Shown: piece after piece, positions 29,327 through 40,300 of the stretch
Position numbering within the stretch: position 1 is the first letter of the stretch
How the letters are laid out: every line of letters begins with the position of its first letter
Assembly (NCBI GenBank): GCA_012837155.1
Contig: CP051546.1
Span: forward strand, 3,032,289-3,096,288
DNA from: Flavobacterium sp.
GTDB taxonomy: Bacteria; Bacteroidota; Bacteroidia; Flavobacteriales; Flavobacteriaceae
DNA length: 64,000 bases
Reading direction: 5' to 3'
The notes under the pieces: model-generated
Told to the model about the DNA's origin: nothing
Databases searched by the model: none
Seen by the model: the letters and a program-made list of their open reading frames with translations, nothing else
Position numbers and translations under genes: made by a program

Positions 29327-29869
29327 TTACGCTGATTTACCTGCTTTTCTTCTTAATACTTCACCTACAAATTTAACACCTTTTCCTTTGTATGGCTCTG
29401 GTTTGCGGAAACCTCTGATTTTCGCAGCAACCTGACCTAAAAGTTGTTTATCAAATGATGTTAATTTCACAATTGGGTTTTTACCTTTTTCAGAAATTGT
29501 TTCCAATTTTACTTCTGGAGCTATTTCTAAAATAATATTGTGAGAAAATCCAAGAGCTAAATCTAATTTTTGTCCTTGATTTGAAGCTCTATAACCTACT
29601 CCTACCAATTCTAACTCTTTAGTAAACCCGTCTGTTACACCCGTAATCATATTATTGATTAAAGATCTGTACAAACCGTGTTTTGCTCTTTGGTCTTTGT
29701 GATCAGATGATCTGTCCACTTGAACTTGATCTCCTTCAACTGTTACAGTAACATCTGAATATTCCTGTGTAAGCTGACCATTTTTTCCTTTTACTGTAAT
29801 GATACCATTTGCAACTTCAACAGTTACTCCGGCAGGGATTACAACGGGATTTTTACCTATTCTTGACAT
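29327..29869 (-). CDS. rplF: 50S ribosomal protein L6
   Basis: A 180 aa protein: [20 protein letters not shown] at the start and the conserved [18 protein letters not shown] near the end, with two alike beta domains. It binds near the sarcin-ricin loop. It lies between rpsH and rplR. Confidence 0.97.
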   Translation of the reverse strand: MSRIGKNPVVIPAGVTVEVANGIITVKGKNGQLTQEYSDVTVTVEGDQVQVDRSSDHKDQRAKHGLYRSLINNMITGVTDGFTKELELVGVGYRASNQGQKLDLALGFSHNIILEIAPEVKLETISEKGKNPIVKLTSFDKQLLGQVAAKIRGFRKPEPYKGKGVKFVGEVLRRKAGKSA

Positions 29870-29887
29870 CTCTTATAAGTCTTTTAA

Positions 29888-30286
29888 TTAGTATACGTAA
29901 CAAATTACTTCACCGCCCACATTTAATTGCTTAGCTTGTTTCCCAGTCATAAGACCTTTTGAAGTTGAAACAATAGCAATTCCTAATCCGTTAAGGATTC
30001 TTGGGATGCTTGAAGAACCTGAATACTTACGTAAACCTGGTTTACTAATTCTTTGGATATCTTTAATTACTGACTCTTTGGTATCTTTATCATACTTCAA
30101 AGCGATTTTGATTGAACCCTGAACAGAGTTGTCCTCAAATTTGTAACTTAAGATATATCCTTGATCAAATAAGATCTTAGTTATTTCTTTTTTAAGATTA
30201 GATGCAGGAATTTCGACAACTTTGTGGTTTGCAGCCACAGCGTTTCTAACTCTCGTCAAATAATCTGCAATAGGATCTGTATACAT
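29888..30286 (-). CDS. rpsH: 30S ribosomal protein S8
   Basis: A 132 aa protein: [20 protein letters not shown] and the C-terminal signature [20 protein letters not shown]. It binds the 16S central domain and in other bacteria represses the spc operon. A 73-base gap separates it from rpsN. Confidence 0.97.
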   Translation of the reverse strand: MYTDPIADYLTRVRNAVAANHKVVEIPASNLKKEITKILFDQGYILSYKFEDNSVQGSIKIALKYDKDTKESVIKDIQRISKPGLRKYSGSSSIPRILNGLGIAIVSTSKGLMTGKQAKQLNVGGEVICYVY

Positions 30287-30359
30287 GTGTATTGATTTGC
30301 GGTAACGGTTTTCAACGGAACTATTCTATTGAACCTGAAACCAATTTATAAATGTTTGA

Positions 30360-30629
30360 TTACCAAGAAGCTTTTTTAACTCCTGGAATTAATCCGTTAT
30401 TAGCCATTTCACGGAATGTTACACGTGAAATACCAAACTGACGAATATATCCTCTTGGTCTACCTGTTAATTTGCAACGATTGTGCAAACGTACTGGTGA
30501 AGCATTTTTAGGTAATTTTTGCAAACCTACAGAATCTCCAGCTTCTTTCAAAGCTTTTCTTTTCTCAGCATACTTTGCTACCGTTTTTTCTCTCTTCACC
30601 TCACGGGCTTTCATTGATTCTTTAGCCAT
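30360..30629 (-). CDS. rpsN: 30S ribosomal protein S14
   Basis: An 89 aa protein with [20 protein letters not shown] and an end of [11 protein letters not shown]. It lacks the four zinc cysteines, so it is the C-minus long form. It starts four bases after rplE. Confidence 0.97.
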   Translation of the reverse strand: MAKESMKAREVKREKTVAKYAEKRKALKEAGDSVGLQKLPKNASPVRLHNRCKLTGRPRGYIRQFGISRVTFREMANNGLIPGVKKASW

Positions 30630-30632
30630 ATC

Positions 30633-31184
30633 TTAATTCTTTTTAAAAGGTAAACCTAATTCAGCCAATAACGATTTTGCTTCTTTGTCCGTAGCAGCAG
30701 AAGTTACAAAAGTAATGTCCATTCCAGATATTTTATTTACTTTATCGATGTCAATTTCAGGGAAAATGATTTGCTCTAAAACACCAAGATTGTAGTTTCC
30801 TCTTCCGTCAAAACCAGTAGCTTTAATTCCACTAAAATCTCTAACACGTGGCAAAGCAGAAGTAACTAATCTATCTAAAAATTCGTACATTCTTTCTCCA
30901 CGCAAAGTAACTTTTGCTCCAATAGGCATTCCTTTTCTCAATTTGAATGACGCAACGTCTTTCTTTGAAATAGTAGATACTGCTTTCTGTCCAGTGATCT
31001 TTGTCAACTCATCAACTGCATAGTCAATTAGTTTTTTATCAGATACAGCTGCACCAACTCCTTTACTCAAAACGATTTTTTCCAATTTTGGAACTTGCAT
31101 CACGTTTGTGTAACCGAATTCCTCTTTAAGAGCAGAGATAACTCTGTTCTTATACTCTTCTTTTAGTCTAGGTATATATGCCAT
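30633..31184 (-). CDS. rplE: 50S ribosomal protein L5
   Basis: A 183 aa 5S rRNA-binding protein: [40 protein letters not shown] and [20 protein letters not shown]. It follows rplX with two bases between, as in the usual spc order. Confidence 0.97.
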   Translation of the reverse strand: MAYIPRLKEEYKNRVISALKEEFGYTNVMQVPKLEKIVLSKGVGAAVSDKKLIDYAVDELTKITGQKAVSTISKKDVASFKLRKGMPIGAKVTLRGERMYEFLDRLVTSALPRVRDFSGIKATGFDGRGNYNLGVLEQIIFPEIDIDKVNKISGMDITFVTSAATDKEAKSLLAELGLPFKKN

Positions 31185-31186
31185 TA

Positions 31187-31501
31187 CTATAGTACTTGAT
31201 TAGATTTTTTTGAAAATCTCACTTTCTTATCTCCTTCTACTCTAATACCAGCTCTAGTTGTTTCCTTAGTTTTAGGGTCAATCAAAGAAATATTAGATAT
31301 TTGTATAGAAGCTTCTTTTTTTACAATACCACCTTGAGGGCTTTTTGCACTTGGTTTCGTGTGTTTTGAAACCATGTTTACACCTTCAACAATTGCTTTA
31401 TTTTTTTCACGGTAAACACGCAGTACTTTACCTTCAGCCCCTTTATGGTCTCCAGCAATTACTCTTACGATGTCTCCTGATTTTATTTTTAGCTTTATCA
31501 T
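31187..31501 (-). CDS. rplX: 50S ribosomal protein L24
   Basis: A 104 aa protein with a KOW motif ([20 protein letters not shown]) and [20 protein letters not shown]. It is an early 23S rRNA assembly protein. It lies between rplN and rplE. Confidence 0.97.
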   Translation of the reverse strand: MIKLKIKSGDIVRVIAGDHKGAEGKVLRVYREKNKAIVEGVNMVSKHTKPSAKSPQGGIVKKEASIQISNISLIDPKTKETTRAGIRVEGDKKVRFSKKSNQVL

Positions 31502-31511
31502 CTTAAAATAA

Positions 31512-31880
31512 TTAAAGCACTTCTGGTGCTAATGATACAATTTTCATGAATTGTTTTTCACGAAGTTCTCTTGCTACTGGACCAAAAACACGAGTTCCTC
31601 TCATTTCACCAGCAGCATTCAACAATACGCAAGCGTTATCGTCAAATCTAATGTATGAACCGTCGGCTCTTCTCACTTCTTTTTTGGTACGTACAACTAC
31701 TGCAGTTGAAACAGCTCCTTTTTTTACGTTTCCGTTTGGAGTTGCATCTTTGATAGAAACTACAATCTTGTCACCAACAGAGGCATACCTTCTTTTGGTA
31801 CCTCCTAAAACACGGATAGTTAAAACTTCTTTTGCTCCCGTATTATCTGCTACTTTTAGTCTTGATTCTTGTTGTACCAT
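31512..31880 (-). CDS. rplN: 50S ribosomal protein L14
   Basis: A 122 aa protein: [20 protein letters not shown] and the conserved [20 protein letters not shown]. It forms intersubunit bridge B8. It starts 2 bases after rpsQ. Confidence 0.97.
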
Positions 31881-31882
31881 AA

Positions 31883-32143
31883 TTATTTCGCTCTTTCAAT
31901 GATTTCAACTAACCTCCAACATTTTGTTTTACTCAAAGGACGTGTTTCACTAATCCTTACAGTATCTCCAATGTTACAGTCGTTATTTTCGTCGTGTGCA
32001 TGATACTTTTTAGTTTTCAACACGAACTTACCGTATAGTGGGTGTTTTACTTTTGTTACTTGTGCCACAACAATGGATTTGTCCATTTTGTCTGAAGTAA
32101 CAACCCCAACTCTTTCTTTTCTTAAATTTCTTTTTTCTTCCAT
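31883..32143 (-). CDS. rpsQ: 30S ribosomal protein S17
   Basis: An 86 aa OB-fold protein: [40 protein letters not shown] and [18 protein letters not shown]. It is in its standard place between rpmC and rplN. Confidence 0.97.
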   Translation of the reverse strand: MEEKRNLRKERVGVVTSDKMDKSIVVAQVTKVKHPLYGKFVLKTKKYHAHDENNDCNIGDTVRISETRPLSKTKCWRLVEIIERAK

Positions 32144-32151
32144 CTTTAGAA

Positions 32152-32343
32152 TTATTGTAATTCTCTTTTAGTAAGTTCTGTAGCTAATCTTGCAACTGTT
32201 CTTCTTACACTTCGAATTTGAAGTGGGTTCTCAATTGGAGAAATAGCGTGAGCCATCTTTAAGTCGGCATATACCTTCTTAGTTTGGTTCAATTTTTCTT
32301 GCAACTCAGCTGCAGAAAGATTTTTTATTTCTGATTGTTTCAT
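32152..32343 (-). CDS. rpmC: 50S ribosomal protein L29
   Basis: A 63 aa two-helix protein: [20 protein letters not shown] and [18 protein letters not shown]. It sits near the exit tunnel. It follows rplP by 12 bases. Confidence 0.97.
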   Translation of the reverse strand: MKQSEIKNLSAAELQEKLNQTKKVYADLKMAHAISPIENPLQIRSVRRTVARLATELTKRELQ

Positions 32344-32355
32344 AATAAATATTAA

Positions 32356-32781
32356 TTATGCTTCGAAATCTCTAGCAACGATGAATTTTGTTTTACATGG
32401 AAGTTTTTGAGCTGCAAGACGTAATGCCTCTTTTGCAACTGACAAAGGTACTCCTCCAACTTCAAACATTATTCTTCCGGGTCTAACAACGGCAGCCCAA
32501 TATTCGACTGCACCTTTACCTTTACCCATACGTACCTCAAGAGGTTTCTTTGTGATAGGTTTGTCTGGAAATATTTTAATCCATAATTGTCCTTCTCTTT
32601 TCATAAAACGAGTTGCGGCAATACGCGCAGCTTCGATTTGACGTGAGGTTAAGAACATTCCATCTTCATGTACAGATTTAATACCAAACATTCCATTTGA
32701 AAGTTCATGCCCTCTTTGAGAGTTTCCTTTCATTTTACCTTTCTGTACCTTACGGTATTTTGTTCTTTTAGGCTGTAACAT
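32356..32781 (-). CDS. rplP: 50S ribosomal protein L16
   Basis: A 141 aa protein: [40 protein letters not shown] and [20 protein letters not shown]. It helps shape the A-site tRNA binding region. It lies between rpsC and rpmC. Confidence 0.97.
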   Translation of the reverse strand: MLQPKRTKYRKVQKGKMKGNSQRGHELSNGMFGIKSVHEDGMFLTSRQIEAARIAATRFMKREGQLWIKIFPDKPITKKPLEVRMGKGKGAVEYWAAVVRPGRIMFEVGGVPLSVAKEALRLAAQKLPCKTKFIVARDFEA

Positions 32782-32800
32782 TTTTCTTTAATTTAAAAAT

Positions 32801-33553
32801 TTACTTTCTTTTACGAGCGTCTGGTTTACCACCTTTATTGAAAGGTTTTCTATCTCCTCTTGGAGAATCGCCACCTTTTCCACCAGCTTGTTTTTTATCC
32901 ATTCCAGCAAGTGGAGAAAGATCTCTCTTTCCATAAACTTCACCTTTCATGATCCACACTTTGATACCCATTCTACCATAAGTAGTATGCGCTTCAGCCA
33001 AAGCATAATCAATATCAGCTCTGAAAGTTGATAGAGGAATTCTACCTTCTTTGAAACCTTCTGAACGAGCCATCTCAGCACCATTCAAACGACCAGAAAT
33101 CAAAACTTTAATTCCCTCAGCGTTCATACGTATAGAGGCAGCAATAGCCATTTTGATTGCACGTCTGTAAGAAATACGGCTTTCGATTTGACGACAGATG
33201 CTTGTAGCAACTAGATACGCGTCAAGCTCAGGTCTTTTAATTTCAAAGATGTTAATTTGAACCTCTTTGTCAGTAACTTTCTTAAGTTCTTCTTTCAACT
33301 TGTCTACCTCTTGTCCGCCTTTTCCGATAATGATACCAGGTCTGGCAGTAGTGATAGTAACGGTTACAAGCTTCAAAGTTCTCTCGATGATTACTTTTGA
33401 TACACTAGCTTTTGATAAACGAGCATGAATATACTTTCTGATTTTATAATCCTCAGCGATTTTATCGCCATAATCATTTCCACCATACCAGTTAGAGTCC
33501 CATCCTCTGATGATACCAAGTCTATTTCCAATTGGATTTGTCTTTTGTCCCAT
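32801..33553 (-). CDS. rpsC: 30S ribosomal protein S3
   Basis: A 250 aa protein with a type II KH domain ([20 protein letters not shown]) and the S3 C-terminal domain ([40 protein letters not shown]). A basic, glycine-rich tail ([20 protein letters not shown]) extends past the usual end. It lines the mRNA entry channel. Confidence 0.97.
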   Translation of the reverse strand: MGQKTNPIGNRLGIIRGWDSNWYGGNDYGDKIAEDYKIRKYIHARLSKASVSKVIIERTLKLVTVTITTARPGIIIGKGGQEVDKLKEELKKVTDKEVQINIFEIKRPELDAYLVATSICRQIESRISYRRAIKMAIAASIRMNAEGIKVLISGRLNGAEMARSEGFKEGRIPLSTFRADIDYALAEAHTTYGRMGIKVWIMKGEVYGKRDLSPLAGMDKKQAGGKGGDSPRGDRKPFNKGGKPDARKRK

Positions 33554-33558
33554 CTTTA

Positions 33559-33969
33559 TTAATTTGCTTGTGTGTTATTAATAGATCCTAACACGATTGT
33601 TACGTGATTAGAACGTTTTCTTATTCTGTGTGCGCGACCTTGTGGAGCTGGACGAAGTCTTTTCAACATCATTCCACCATCTACTCGTATCTCTTTAACA
33701 AATAAACCAGCTTCTTCCATATTAGCGTCAGGGTTTTTTGCTTGCCAGTTAGCAATAACAGATAAAACCAATTTTTCTAATTTTCTAGAAGCTTCCTTAG
33801 AACTAAATCTTAATATATTAAGTGCTCTTTCTACCTTCTGACCTCTTACTAGATCTGCTACTAAGCGCATTTTTCTAGGTGAAGTAGGGCAGTTATTCAA
33901 TTTTGCAAAAGCCAATGACTTATTAGCCTCTTTTCTTGCATCTGCTGTTTCTCTTTTACGAACTCCCAT
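33559..33969 (-). CDS. rplV: 50S ribosomal protein L22
   Basis: A 136 aa protein: [20 protein letters not shown] at the start and [20 protein letters not shown] forming the hairpin loop that lines the exit tunnel. It stands between rpsS and rpsC. Confidence 0.97.
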   Translation of the reverse strand: MGVRKRETADARKEANKSLAFAKLNNCPTSPRKMRLVADLVRGQKVERALNILRFSSKEASRKLEKLVLSVIANWQAKNPDANMEEAGLFVKEIRVDGGMMLKRLRPAPQGRAHRIRKRSNHVTIVLGSINNTQAN

Positions 33970-33975
33970 TGCTTC

Positions 33976-34254
33976 TTATTTTTTACCTTTATTTTTTGCT
34001 CCAGCATGACCTCTAAAAGATCGAGTTGGCGAAAACTCTCCTAATTTGTGACCTACCATGTTTTCGGTTACGTAAACTGGTACAAATTGACGACCGTTAT
34101 GAACTGCGATTGTTTGTCCAACAAAGTCTGGAGTAATCATAGAAGCTCTAGACCAAGTCTTTACTACTCCTTTGTTTCCTTTTTCGATGTTTTCTTGAAC
34201 TTTCTTGTCTAACTTATAATGAACGAAAGGTCCTTTTTTTAATGAACGTGCCAT
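33976..34254 (-). CDS. rpsS: 30S ribosomal protein S19
   Basis: A 92 aa protein: [20 protein letters not shown] and [20 protein letters not shown]. It is a head protein that contacts S13 and the A-site tRNA. It follows rplB by 6 bases. Confidence 0.97.
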   Translation of the reverse strand: MARSLKKGPFVHYKLDKKVQENIEKGNKGVVKTWSRASMITPDFVGQTIAVHNGRQFVPVYVTENMVGHKLGEFSPTRSFRGHAGAKNKGKK

Positions 34255-34260
34255 ATCTTA

Positions 34261-35085
34261 TTATTTCTTTCTACGTTCTACAATATACTTGTTACTCGGG
34301 TTTTTCTTAGAACGTGTTCTATAACCTTTAGCAGGTATACCGTTTCTAGATCGTGGATGTCCTCCAGAAGAACGTCCTTCACCACCACCCATTGGGTGAT
34401 CGACAGGGTTCATTGCTACTGGTCTTGTTCTTGGTCTTCTTCCTAACCATCTTGTTCTACCTGCTTTACCAGACACAACTAATTGATGATCCGAATTAGA
34501 TACTGCTCCAATAGTAGCAGCACAAGTCAACAAGATTAATCTTGTTTCACCAGAAGGCATTTTAATGGTAGCATATTTTCCATCACGTGCCATTAATTGA
34601 GCGAATGTTCCAGCAGAACGAGCAATTACAGCTCCTTGTCCTGGTCTCAATTCGATACAAGAAATTACAGTTCCTAATGGAATTCTGCTTAATGGCAAAG
34701 TATTACCGATTTCAGGTTGAGATTCTGGACCAGAAACTAATTTCTGACCCACTTTCAATCCGTTTTGAGCAATAATATATGCTTTCTCTCCATCAGCATA
34801 AGCTAACAAAGCAATAAACGCAGTACGATTTGGATCATATTCAATTGATTTTACCGTCGCTGGAATTCCTTCTTTTGTACGTTTAAAATCAATGATACGA
34901 TATCTCTGCTTGTGACCACCACCCGTATAACGCATGGTCATCTTTCCTTGACTATTTCTACCTCCAGAGTTTTTTATCGGCGCTATCAAAGAGCGTTCCG
35001 GCTTATCAGTTGTAATGGCGTCATAACCATTCACAACTCTAAATCGCTGACCTGGGGTAATAGGTTTTAATTTTCTTACTGACAT
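34261..35085 (-). CDS. rplB: 50S ribosomal protein L2
   Basis: A 274 aa protein near the peptidyl transferase centre. It has [20 protein letters not shown], and the C-terminal signature [20 protein letters not shown] with the functionally important histidine. It stands between rplW and rpsS. Confidence 0.97.
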   Translation of the reverse strand: MSVRKLKPITPGQRFRVVNGYDAITTDKPERSLIAPIKNSGGRNSQGKMTMRYTGGGHKQRYRIIDFKRTKEGIPATVKSIEYDPNRTAFIALLAYADGEKAYIIAQNGLKVGQKLVSGPESQPEIGNTLPLSRIPLGTVISCIELRPGQGAVIARSAGTFAQLMARDGKYATIKMPSGETRLILLTCAATIGAVSNSDHQLVVSGKAGRTRWLGRRPRTRPVAMNPVDHPMGGGEGRSSGGHPRSRNGIPAKGYRTRSKKNPSNKYIVERRKK

Positions 35086-35094
35086 TTTTCTATC

Positions 35095-35385
35095 TTAGAT
35101 ATTGTTGTAAAAATCAATTGTTTCTCCTTCTTGTACTTGTACAATTGCTTTTTTGATTGCATTTGTCTTTCCACTGATAAGTCCACTTTTAGTGTATTTC
35201 GTAGTTCTATCTGGTCTTACGTTCATCGTGTTAACACTTACAATAGTTACTCCATAAGCAGCCTCAACAGCTTTCTTAATTTGCACTTTGTTTGCTTTTT
35301 TATTAACAACGAATCCGAAGCGGTTTAAAACTTCACTTTCTTTGGTTACTTTTTCTGTTACTATAGGTTTAATTATGATGCTCAT
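35095..35385 (-). CDS. rplW: 50S ribosomal protein L23
   Basis: A 96 aa protein: MSIIIKPIVTEKVTKESEVL and NKVQIKKAVEAAYGVTIVSV. It sits at the tunnel exit and docks trigger factor and SRP. It lies 6 bases after rplD. Confidence 0.96.
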   Translation of the reverse strand: MSIIIKPIVTEKVTKESEVLNRFGFVVNKKANKVQIKKAVEAAYGVTIVSVNTMNVRPDRTTKYTKSGLISGKTNAIKKAIVQVQEGETIDFYNNI

Positions 35386-35391
35386 ATCCTA

Positions 35392-36021
35392 TTATTTGCT
35401 TAAATTATCTTCAATTACTTCTAAAGAACCTTCTAAAAGCACTAAACTATTTGCGTTTAATATGTCGTAAGTGTTTAATTCTGAACTACTTATAACTTTA
35501 GACGCCTTTAAATTGCGTGACGACAAATATACATTTTTATTCGAATCGCCCAACACAAATAAAGATTTTTTATCTTCCAACCCTAATGCTTTCAATACGT
35601 TGATGAAATTCTTAGTGTTTGGTGTTTCAAAATTGAAGTCTTCAAGAACAATTATATTTGACTCTTTTGCTTTAATTGAGAAAGCAGATTTTCTTGCCAA
35701 ACGTTTCAAGCTTTTATTCAATTTGAATGAATAACTTCTTGGTCTTGGTCCAAAAACTGTTCCACCACCTTTAAACAATGGATTCTTTGCACTACCCGCA
35801 CGAGCAGTACCAGTTCCTTTTTGTTTCTTAATTTTACGTGTACTTCCCGCTACTTCAGCTCTTTCTTTTGCTTTGTGCGTTCCTTGTCTTTGATTAGCAA
35901 GATATTGCTTAACATCAAGATATACTGCGTGATTGTTTGGTTCTATACCGAATACTGAATCAGAAAGTTGTACTTTTCTTCCAGTATCTTTTCCGTTGAA
36001 ATCTAATACTTTTGCTTCCAT
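35392..36021 (-). CDS. rplD: 50S ribosomal protein L4
   Basis: A 209 aa protein with the extended loop GSTRKIKKQKGTGTARAGSA that reaches into the exit tunnel, followed by VFGPRPRSYSFKLNKSLKRL. Its start codon shares one base with the rplC stop region (both ORFs meet at 36021), so the two are coupled. Confidence 0.97.
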   Translation of the reverse strand: MEAKVLDFNGKDTGRKVQLSDSVFGIEPNNHAVYLDVKQYLANQRQGTHKAKERAEVAGSTRKIKKQKGTGTARAGSAKNPLFKGGGTVFGPRPRSYSFKLNKSLKRLARKSAFSIKAKESNIIVLEDFNFETPNTKNFINVLKALGLEDKKSLFVLGDSNKNVYLSSRNLKASKVISSSELNTYDILNANSLVLLEGSLEVIEDNLSK

Positions 36022-36638
36022 TACTTCTGAATGATTACATAAGAGTTGTTATGACCAGGAACACATCCTTTTATAACAAGTAGGTTCTTATCAGCCACTA
36101 CTTTTAAAACTCTAAGGTTTTGAACTTTTACATTATCTCCTCCCATTCTACCAGCCATACGCATTCCTTTGAATACTCTAGATGGATAAGAAGAAGCTCC
36201 TACAGAACCTGGTGCTCTTAAACGGTTATGCTGACCATGAGTTGCTTGTCCAACACCACCAAAACCGTGACGTTTTACAACCCCCTGAAAACCTTTCCCT
36301 TTAGATACACCTTGTACATCTACAAATTCTCCTTCTTCAAAAATAGATACGTTAATAACGTCTCCTAATTTTTGTTCTGTTGCAAAATCTTGGAATTCAA
36401 CGACCTTTTTCTTAGCTACAGTTCCTGCTTTCGCAAAGTGACCAACGGCCGCTTTTGTGGAATGTTTCTCGTTTTTGTCATCGAAACCTAGCTGCAACGC
36501 TTCATACCCGTCAACACCTTTGGTTCTGACTTGGGTAACAACACATGGGCCAGCTTCGATTACTGTACAAGGAATATTCTTCCCGTTTTCGTCGAAAATG
36601 CTAGTCATGCCGATTTTTCTACCAATTAACCCAGACAT
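36021..36638 (-). CDS. rplC: 50S ribosomal protein L3
   Basis: A 205 aa protein: [20 protein letters not shown], then [20 protein letters not shown] and [20 protein letters not shown]. It helps form the peptidyl transferase centre. A 101-base spacer of repeated words separates it from rpsJ. Confidence 0.97.
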   Translation of the reverse strand: MSGLIGRKIGMTSIFDENGKNIPCTVIEAGPCVVTQVRTKGVDGYEALQLGFDDKNEKHSTKAAVGHFAKAGTVAKKKVVEFQDFATEQKLGDVINVSIFEEGEFVDVQGVSKGKGFQGVVKRHGFGGVGQATHGQHNRLRAPGSVGASSYPSRVFKGMRMAGRMGGDNVKVQNLRVLKVVADKNLLVIKGCVPGHNNSYVIIQK

Positions 36639-36739
36639 AAATATTAATTATTAATTATTAAAAAAATAGCCATTAGTCGTCAGCCAATAGCCATTAGTCA
36701 AAAACTAATAGCTATCCACTAACTTTTAATAACTGAAAA
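36639..36739. repeat. Word-repeat spacer between rpsJ and rplC
   Basis: The spacer contains ATTAATTATTAATTATTA and three forms of AGCCATTAGTC (TAGCCATTAGTCGTCAGCCA, ATAGCCATTAGTCAAAAACT). No promoter box of the TAnnTTTG type is visible in it. Confidence 0.6.
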
Positions 36740-37045
36740 TTATACTTTGATTTCTACTTCAACTCCACTTGGCAACTCTAATTTCATTAGAGCATCAATA
36801 GTTTTTGATGAAGAGGAGTAAATGTCAATTAATCTCTTGTATGACATTACTTCAAATTGCTCTCTCGCTTTTTTGTTAACGTGTGGAGAACGTAGTACAG
36901 TAAAAAGTTTTTTGTGCGTTGGTAACGGGATTGGACCTGTTACTACTGCTCCAGTACTTTTTACGGTTTTTACGATCTTCTCAGCAGACTTGTCTACCAA
37001 CATGTGATCGTAAGATTTTAATTTTATTCTGATTTTTTGACTCAT
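36740..37045 (-). CDS. rpsJ: 30S ribosomal protein S10
   Basis: A 101 aa protein: [40 protein letters not shown] and [20 protein letters not shown]. It is a 30S head protein and NusE in antitermination. It follows fusA directly; tuf is not present between them, as is usual in Bacteroidota. Confidence 0.97.
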   Translation of the reverse strand: MSQKIRIKLKSYDHMLVDKSAEKIVKTVKSTGAVVTGPIPLPTHKKLFTVLRSPHVNKKAREQFEVMSYKRLIDIYSSSSKTIDALMKLELPSGVEVEIKV

Positions 37046-37056
37046 TTCCTTAAAGA

Positions 37057-39211
37057 TTATGCGTTTCCTTTTGCTTTTTTGATAACTGCTTCCGAAATAT
37101 TGGAAGGTGTTTCTGCGTAGTGTGAAAATTCCATGGTAGATGTTGCTCTACCTGATGACAATGTTCTTAATGTTGTAACATAGCCAAACATTTCTGATAA
37201 CGGCACATCTGCTTTGATGGTTTTAGCACCAGCTCTGTCTCCCATATCATTTACTTGACCTCTACGACGATTAATATCACCTACAATATCTCCCATATTT
37301 TCTTCTGGAGTTATAACTTCCATTTTCATTATAGGTTCTAGAATAATTGCTCCAGCAGCCTTTGCTACCTCTCTATAACCCATTCTTGCTGCTAACTCAA
37401 AAGAAAGAGCGTCTGAATCGACTGGGTGGAAAGACCCATCTAATAAAGTTACTTTCAAACTATCTACTTGGTATCCTGCTAAAGGACCAGTTTTCATAGC
37501 TTCACGGAAACCTTTCTCTACAGATGGAATATATTCTTTAGGAACGTTACCCCCTTTTACCGCATTAATAAATTGCAATCCTACTGGCACTTTACCATCC
37601 ACTTCGTCTGCTGGTTCCAATAAAAATACGATATCACCAATTTACCACGACCTCCAGATTGTTTTTTGTAAGTCTCTCTGTGTTGTGCTTTCTTGGTAAA
37701 CGCTTCTTTGTATTCCACTTGAGGCTCACCTTGATTCACTTCAACTTTGAACTCACGTTTCATACGATCTACAAGAATATCTAAGTGAAGCTCACCCATT
37801 CCAGAAATAATGGTTTGACCAGAAGCTTCATCCGTTCTAACTGTAAACGTTGGGTCTTCTTCAGCTAATTTTGCTAAAGCCATACCCATTTTATCTACGT
37901 CAGCTTTTGTTTTAGGCTCGATTGCAATACCAATTACTGGTGCAGGAAATTTCATTGACTCCAAAATAATTGGATGTTTTTCATCACACAAAGTATCTCC
38001 AGTTTTAATATCTTTAAACCCAACTGCCGCTCCAATGTCACCCGCCTCAATATATTCGATTGGGTTTTGTTTGTTAGCATGCATTTGATAGATACGAGAA
38101 ATTCTTTCTTTGTTTCCTGAACGCGTGTTCAAAACATAAGACCCAGCATCAAGTCTACCTGAATACGCACGGAAAAATGCTAAACGACCTACGAATGGGT
38201 CAGTAGCAATTTTGAATGCCAAAGCAGCAAATGGCTCTTTAACATCTGGCTTACGCAAGATTTTAGTTTGATCTTCTTCTAATAATTCAGCATCATCTGG
38301 ATGAATTCCTTCGATACCTGCTTTATCCATTGGAGATGGCAAGTATTTACATACTGCATCTAACATGAACTGAACTCCTTTGTTTTTGAATGAAGAACCA
38401 GCAATCATAGGAATGATAGCCATATCCATAACAGCAGCTCTCAACGCTATGTTGATTTCCTCTTCTGTAATAGACTCTTCGTCTTCCATGAATTTTTCCA
38501 ACAGATTTTCATCATAATCAGCTACTGCTTCAATAAGAATTGACCTGTATTCTTTTACTTCAGCCAACATATCTTCAGGAATAGGCACAATATCATAAGT
38601 TGCTCCTAAACCTTCTTCATGCCAAACAATAGCTTGATTTTTTACTAAATCAACTACTCCTTTGAAATCATTTTCCTCGCCAATTGGCAAAGTAATAGCA
38701 ACTGCGTTAGACTTCAACATATCTCTAACTTGTTGACAAACCATCAAAAAGTTAGACCCTTGACGATCCATTTTATTAACGAATCCAATTCTAGGCACTC
38801 GGTATTGATCTGCCAATCTCCAGTTCGTTTCTGATTGTGGCTCTACACCATCAACAGCACTAAACAAGAAAACCAACCCATCCAATACACGTAATGAACG
38901 GTTTACTTCAACAGTAAAGTCAACGTGTCCTGGGGTATCAATAATGTTAAAGTGATATGGTAAACTTTCGGGTAATAATTTACCTTGAGTAGTTGGAAAA
39001 TTCCATTCACAAGTGGTAGCAGCAGAAGTAATAGTAATTCCTCTTTCTTGCTCTTGTGCCATCCAGTCCATTGTTGCAGCACCATCATGCACTTCGCCAA
39101 TTTTATGTGATTTTCCTGTGTAGAATAATATACGCTCTGTTGTTGTTGTTTTACCAGCATCAATATGAGCAGCAATTCCTATATTTCTTGTATATTTAAA
39201 TCTCTAGCCAT
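37057..39211 (-). CDS. fusA: Elongation factor G (two frameshifts)
   Basis: EF-G drives translocation on the ribosome with GTP. The true start is ATG 39209-39211 ([20 protein letters not shown]), where the run in TTAAATATAC is one A short of TTAAAATATAC near 39193. A second break near 37640 (AAATTGG for AAATTTGG) cuts before [15 protein letters not shown]. Repaired length is 718 aa. G-domain motifs [17 protein letters not shown] and NKMDR are all present. Domain IV is at 37057-37620 ([20 protein letters not shown]). Such a gene cannot be lost, so sequence errors are likely. Confidence 0.96.
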
Positions 39212-39221
39212 TTCTTCTTAA

Positions 39222-39698
39222 TTAAAATCTAAAATGTGAGAATGCTTTATTTGCTTCAGCCATCTTGTGAGTGTCCATTCTCTTTTTAACAGCAGCACCT
39301 TCTTCTTTAGCCGCAGCTAAACATTCTGACGCTAACCTTTGAGCCATCGATTTCTCATTTCTTCTTCTAGAATAAAGTATTAACCACTTCATTGCCATAG
39401 AAATTTTTCTGTCTGGTCTGATTTGCATTGGAATTTGGAATGTAGCTCCACCTACTCTACGACTACGTACTTCTACGTGAGGCATAACATTGGTCAAAGC
39501 ATCTTTCCATATTTCTAATGATGATTTTTCTGCATCTTGCTTTTTACTTTCTATAATGTCAATTGCATCATAAAACACTTTAAAAGCTGTTGATTTTTTA
39601 CCGTCCCACATTAAGTTGTTTACAAAACGTGTTACCAATTGGTCATTAAACCTTGGATCTGGTAAAAGTGGTCTTTTCTTTGCCGCTCTTTTTCTCAT
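39222..39698 (-). CDS. rpsG: 30S ribosomal protein S7
   Basis: A 158 aa head-assembly protein: MRKRAAKKRPLLPDPRFNDQ, RVGGATFQIPMQIRPDRKIS and RRRNEKSMAQRLASECLAA. It lies in the str order rpsL-rpsG-fusA. Confidence 0.97.
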   Translation of the reverse strand: MRKRAAKKRPLLPDPRFNDQLVTRFVNNLMWDGKKSTAFKVFYDAIDIIESKKQDAEKSSLEIWKDALTNVMPHVEVRSRRVGGATFQIPMQIRPDRKISMAMKWLILYSRRRNEKSMAQRLASECLAAAKEEGAAVKKRMDTHKMAEANKAFSHFRF

Positions 39699-39783
39699 TT
39701 CTTTTTTTTTTAAAAAAGTCCTAATGCCTAAAGTCTTAACGTACTTAAAATGTACTTTCGACTTTCGACTTTCGACTAATTAA
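39699..39783. repeat. Word-repeat spacer between rpsL and rpsG
   Basis: The spacer includes TTTCGACTTTCGACTTTCGA, the word CTTTCGA in tandem, and GTACTTAAAATGTAC as a small palindrome. It is another example of the short-word spacers seen elsewhere in the window. Confidence 0.6.
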
Positions 39784-40168
39784 TTACTTTTTTGCTTCTT
39801 TTGGGCGTTTAGCACCATACTTAGATCTACGTTGCGTTCTTCCCGCTACACCTGATGTATCAAGCGCACCACGAACGATGTGGTATCTAACTCCTGGTAA
39901 ATCTTTTACCCTTCCACCCCTAACTAATACTATCGAGTGCTCTTGTAGATTGTGTCCTTCACCTGGGATATAGGCATTTACTTCATTACCATTTGTCAAA
40001 CGTACACGCGCTACTTTACGCATGGCTGAGTTTGGTTTTTTTTGGTGTAGTAGTGTAAACACGCGTACAAACCCCTCTTCTTTGAGGACAAGAATCTAAA
40101 GCAACCGATTTACTCTTCTTAGTTATCTGAGTTCTTCCTGTTCTTACTAATTGTTGAATTGTTGGCAT
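39784..40168 (-). CDS. rpsL: 30S ribosomal protein S12 (one frameshift)
   Basis: The start is ATG 40166-40168 ([20 protein letters not shown]). The frame breaks near 40037, where the run has eight As (CCAAAAAAAACC) and seven are needed. Removing one gives [20 protein letters not shown] and the full 127 aa with the decoding-loop residues TPKKPNS. S12 controls decoding accuracy. It heads the whole ribosomal block, and its promoter lies 54 bases upstream. Confidence 0.95.
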
Positions 40169-40221
40169 AATTAATACTAAAAATTTCTTATATATTAAAT
40201 TTCCCGCTTTTTACGGGGTTG

Positions 40222-40252
40222 CAAATGTAAAAAATATTTTTCACTAAACAAA
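40222..40252 (-). promoter_or_regulatory. Promoter of the str/S10/spc/alpha ribosomal block
   Basis: The minus strand has TTTG (40249-40252), exactly 19 bases, then TACATTTG (40222-40229). It is a perfect TTTG-N19-TAnnTTTG promoter, with a leader of about 50 bases to rpsL. No other equally good promoter was noticed before the terminator at 22894. Confidence 0.75.
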
Positions 40253-40300
40253 TCATAATTCATTAATTTTCAACGATATTTTCAATATTGCATTTTTTAT

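Noticed and set aside
38903-39175. A separate 90-residue protein on the minus strand inside fusA
   Set aside because: It is another frame over the EF-G G domain and has no family likeness. The true frame starts at 39211.
24514-40168. True pseudogenes of rpsL, rpsE, rpsK and fusA
   Set aside because: Each is broken by a single base in a homopolymer, and repair gives a perfect family protein. These are essential single-copy genes in their conserved order.
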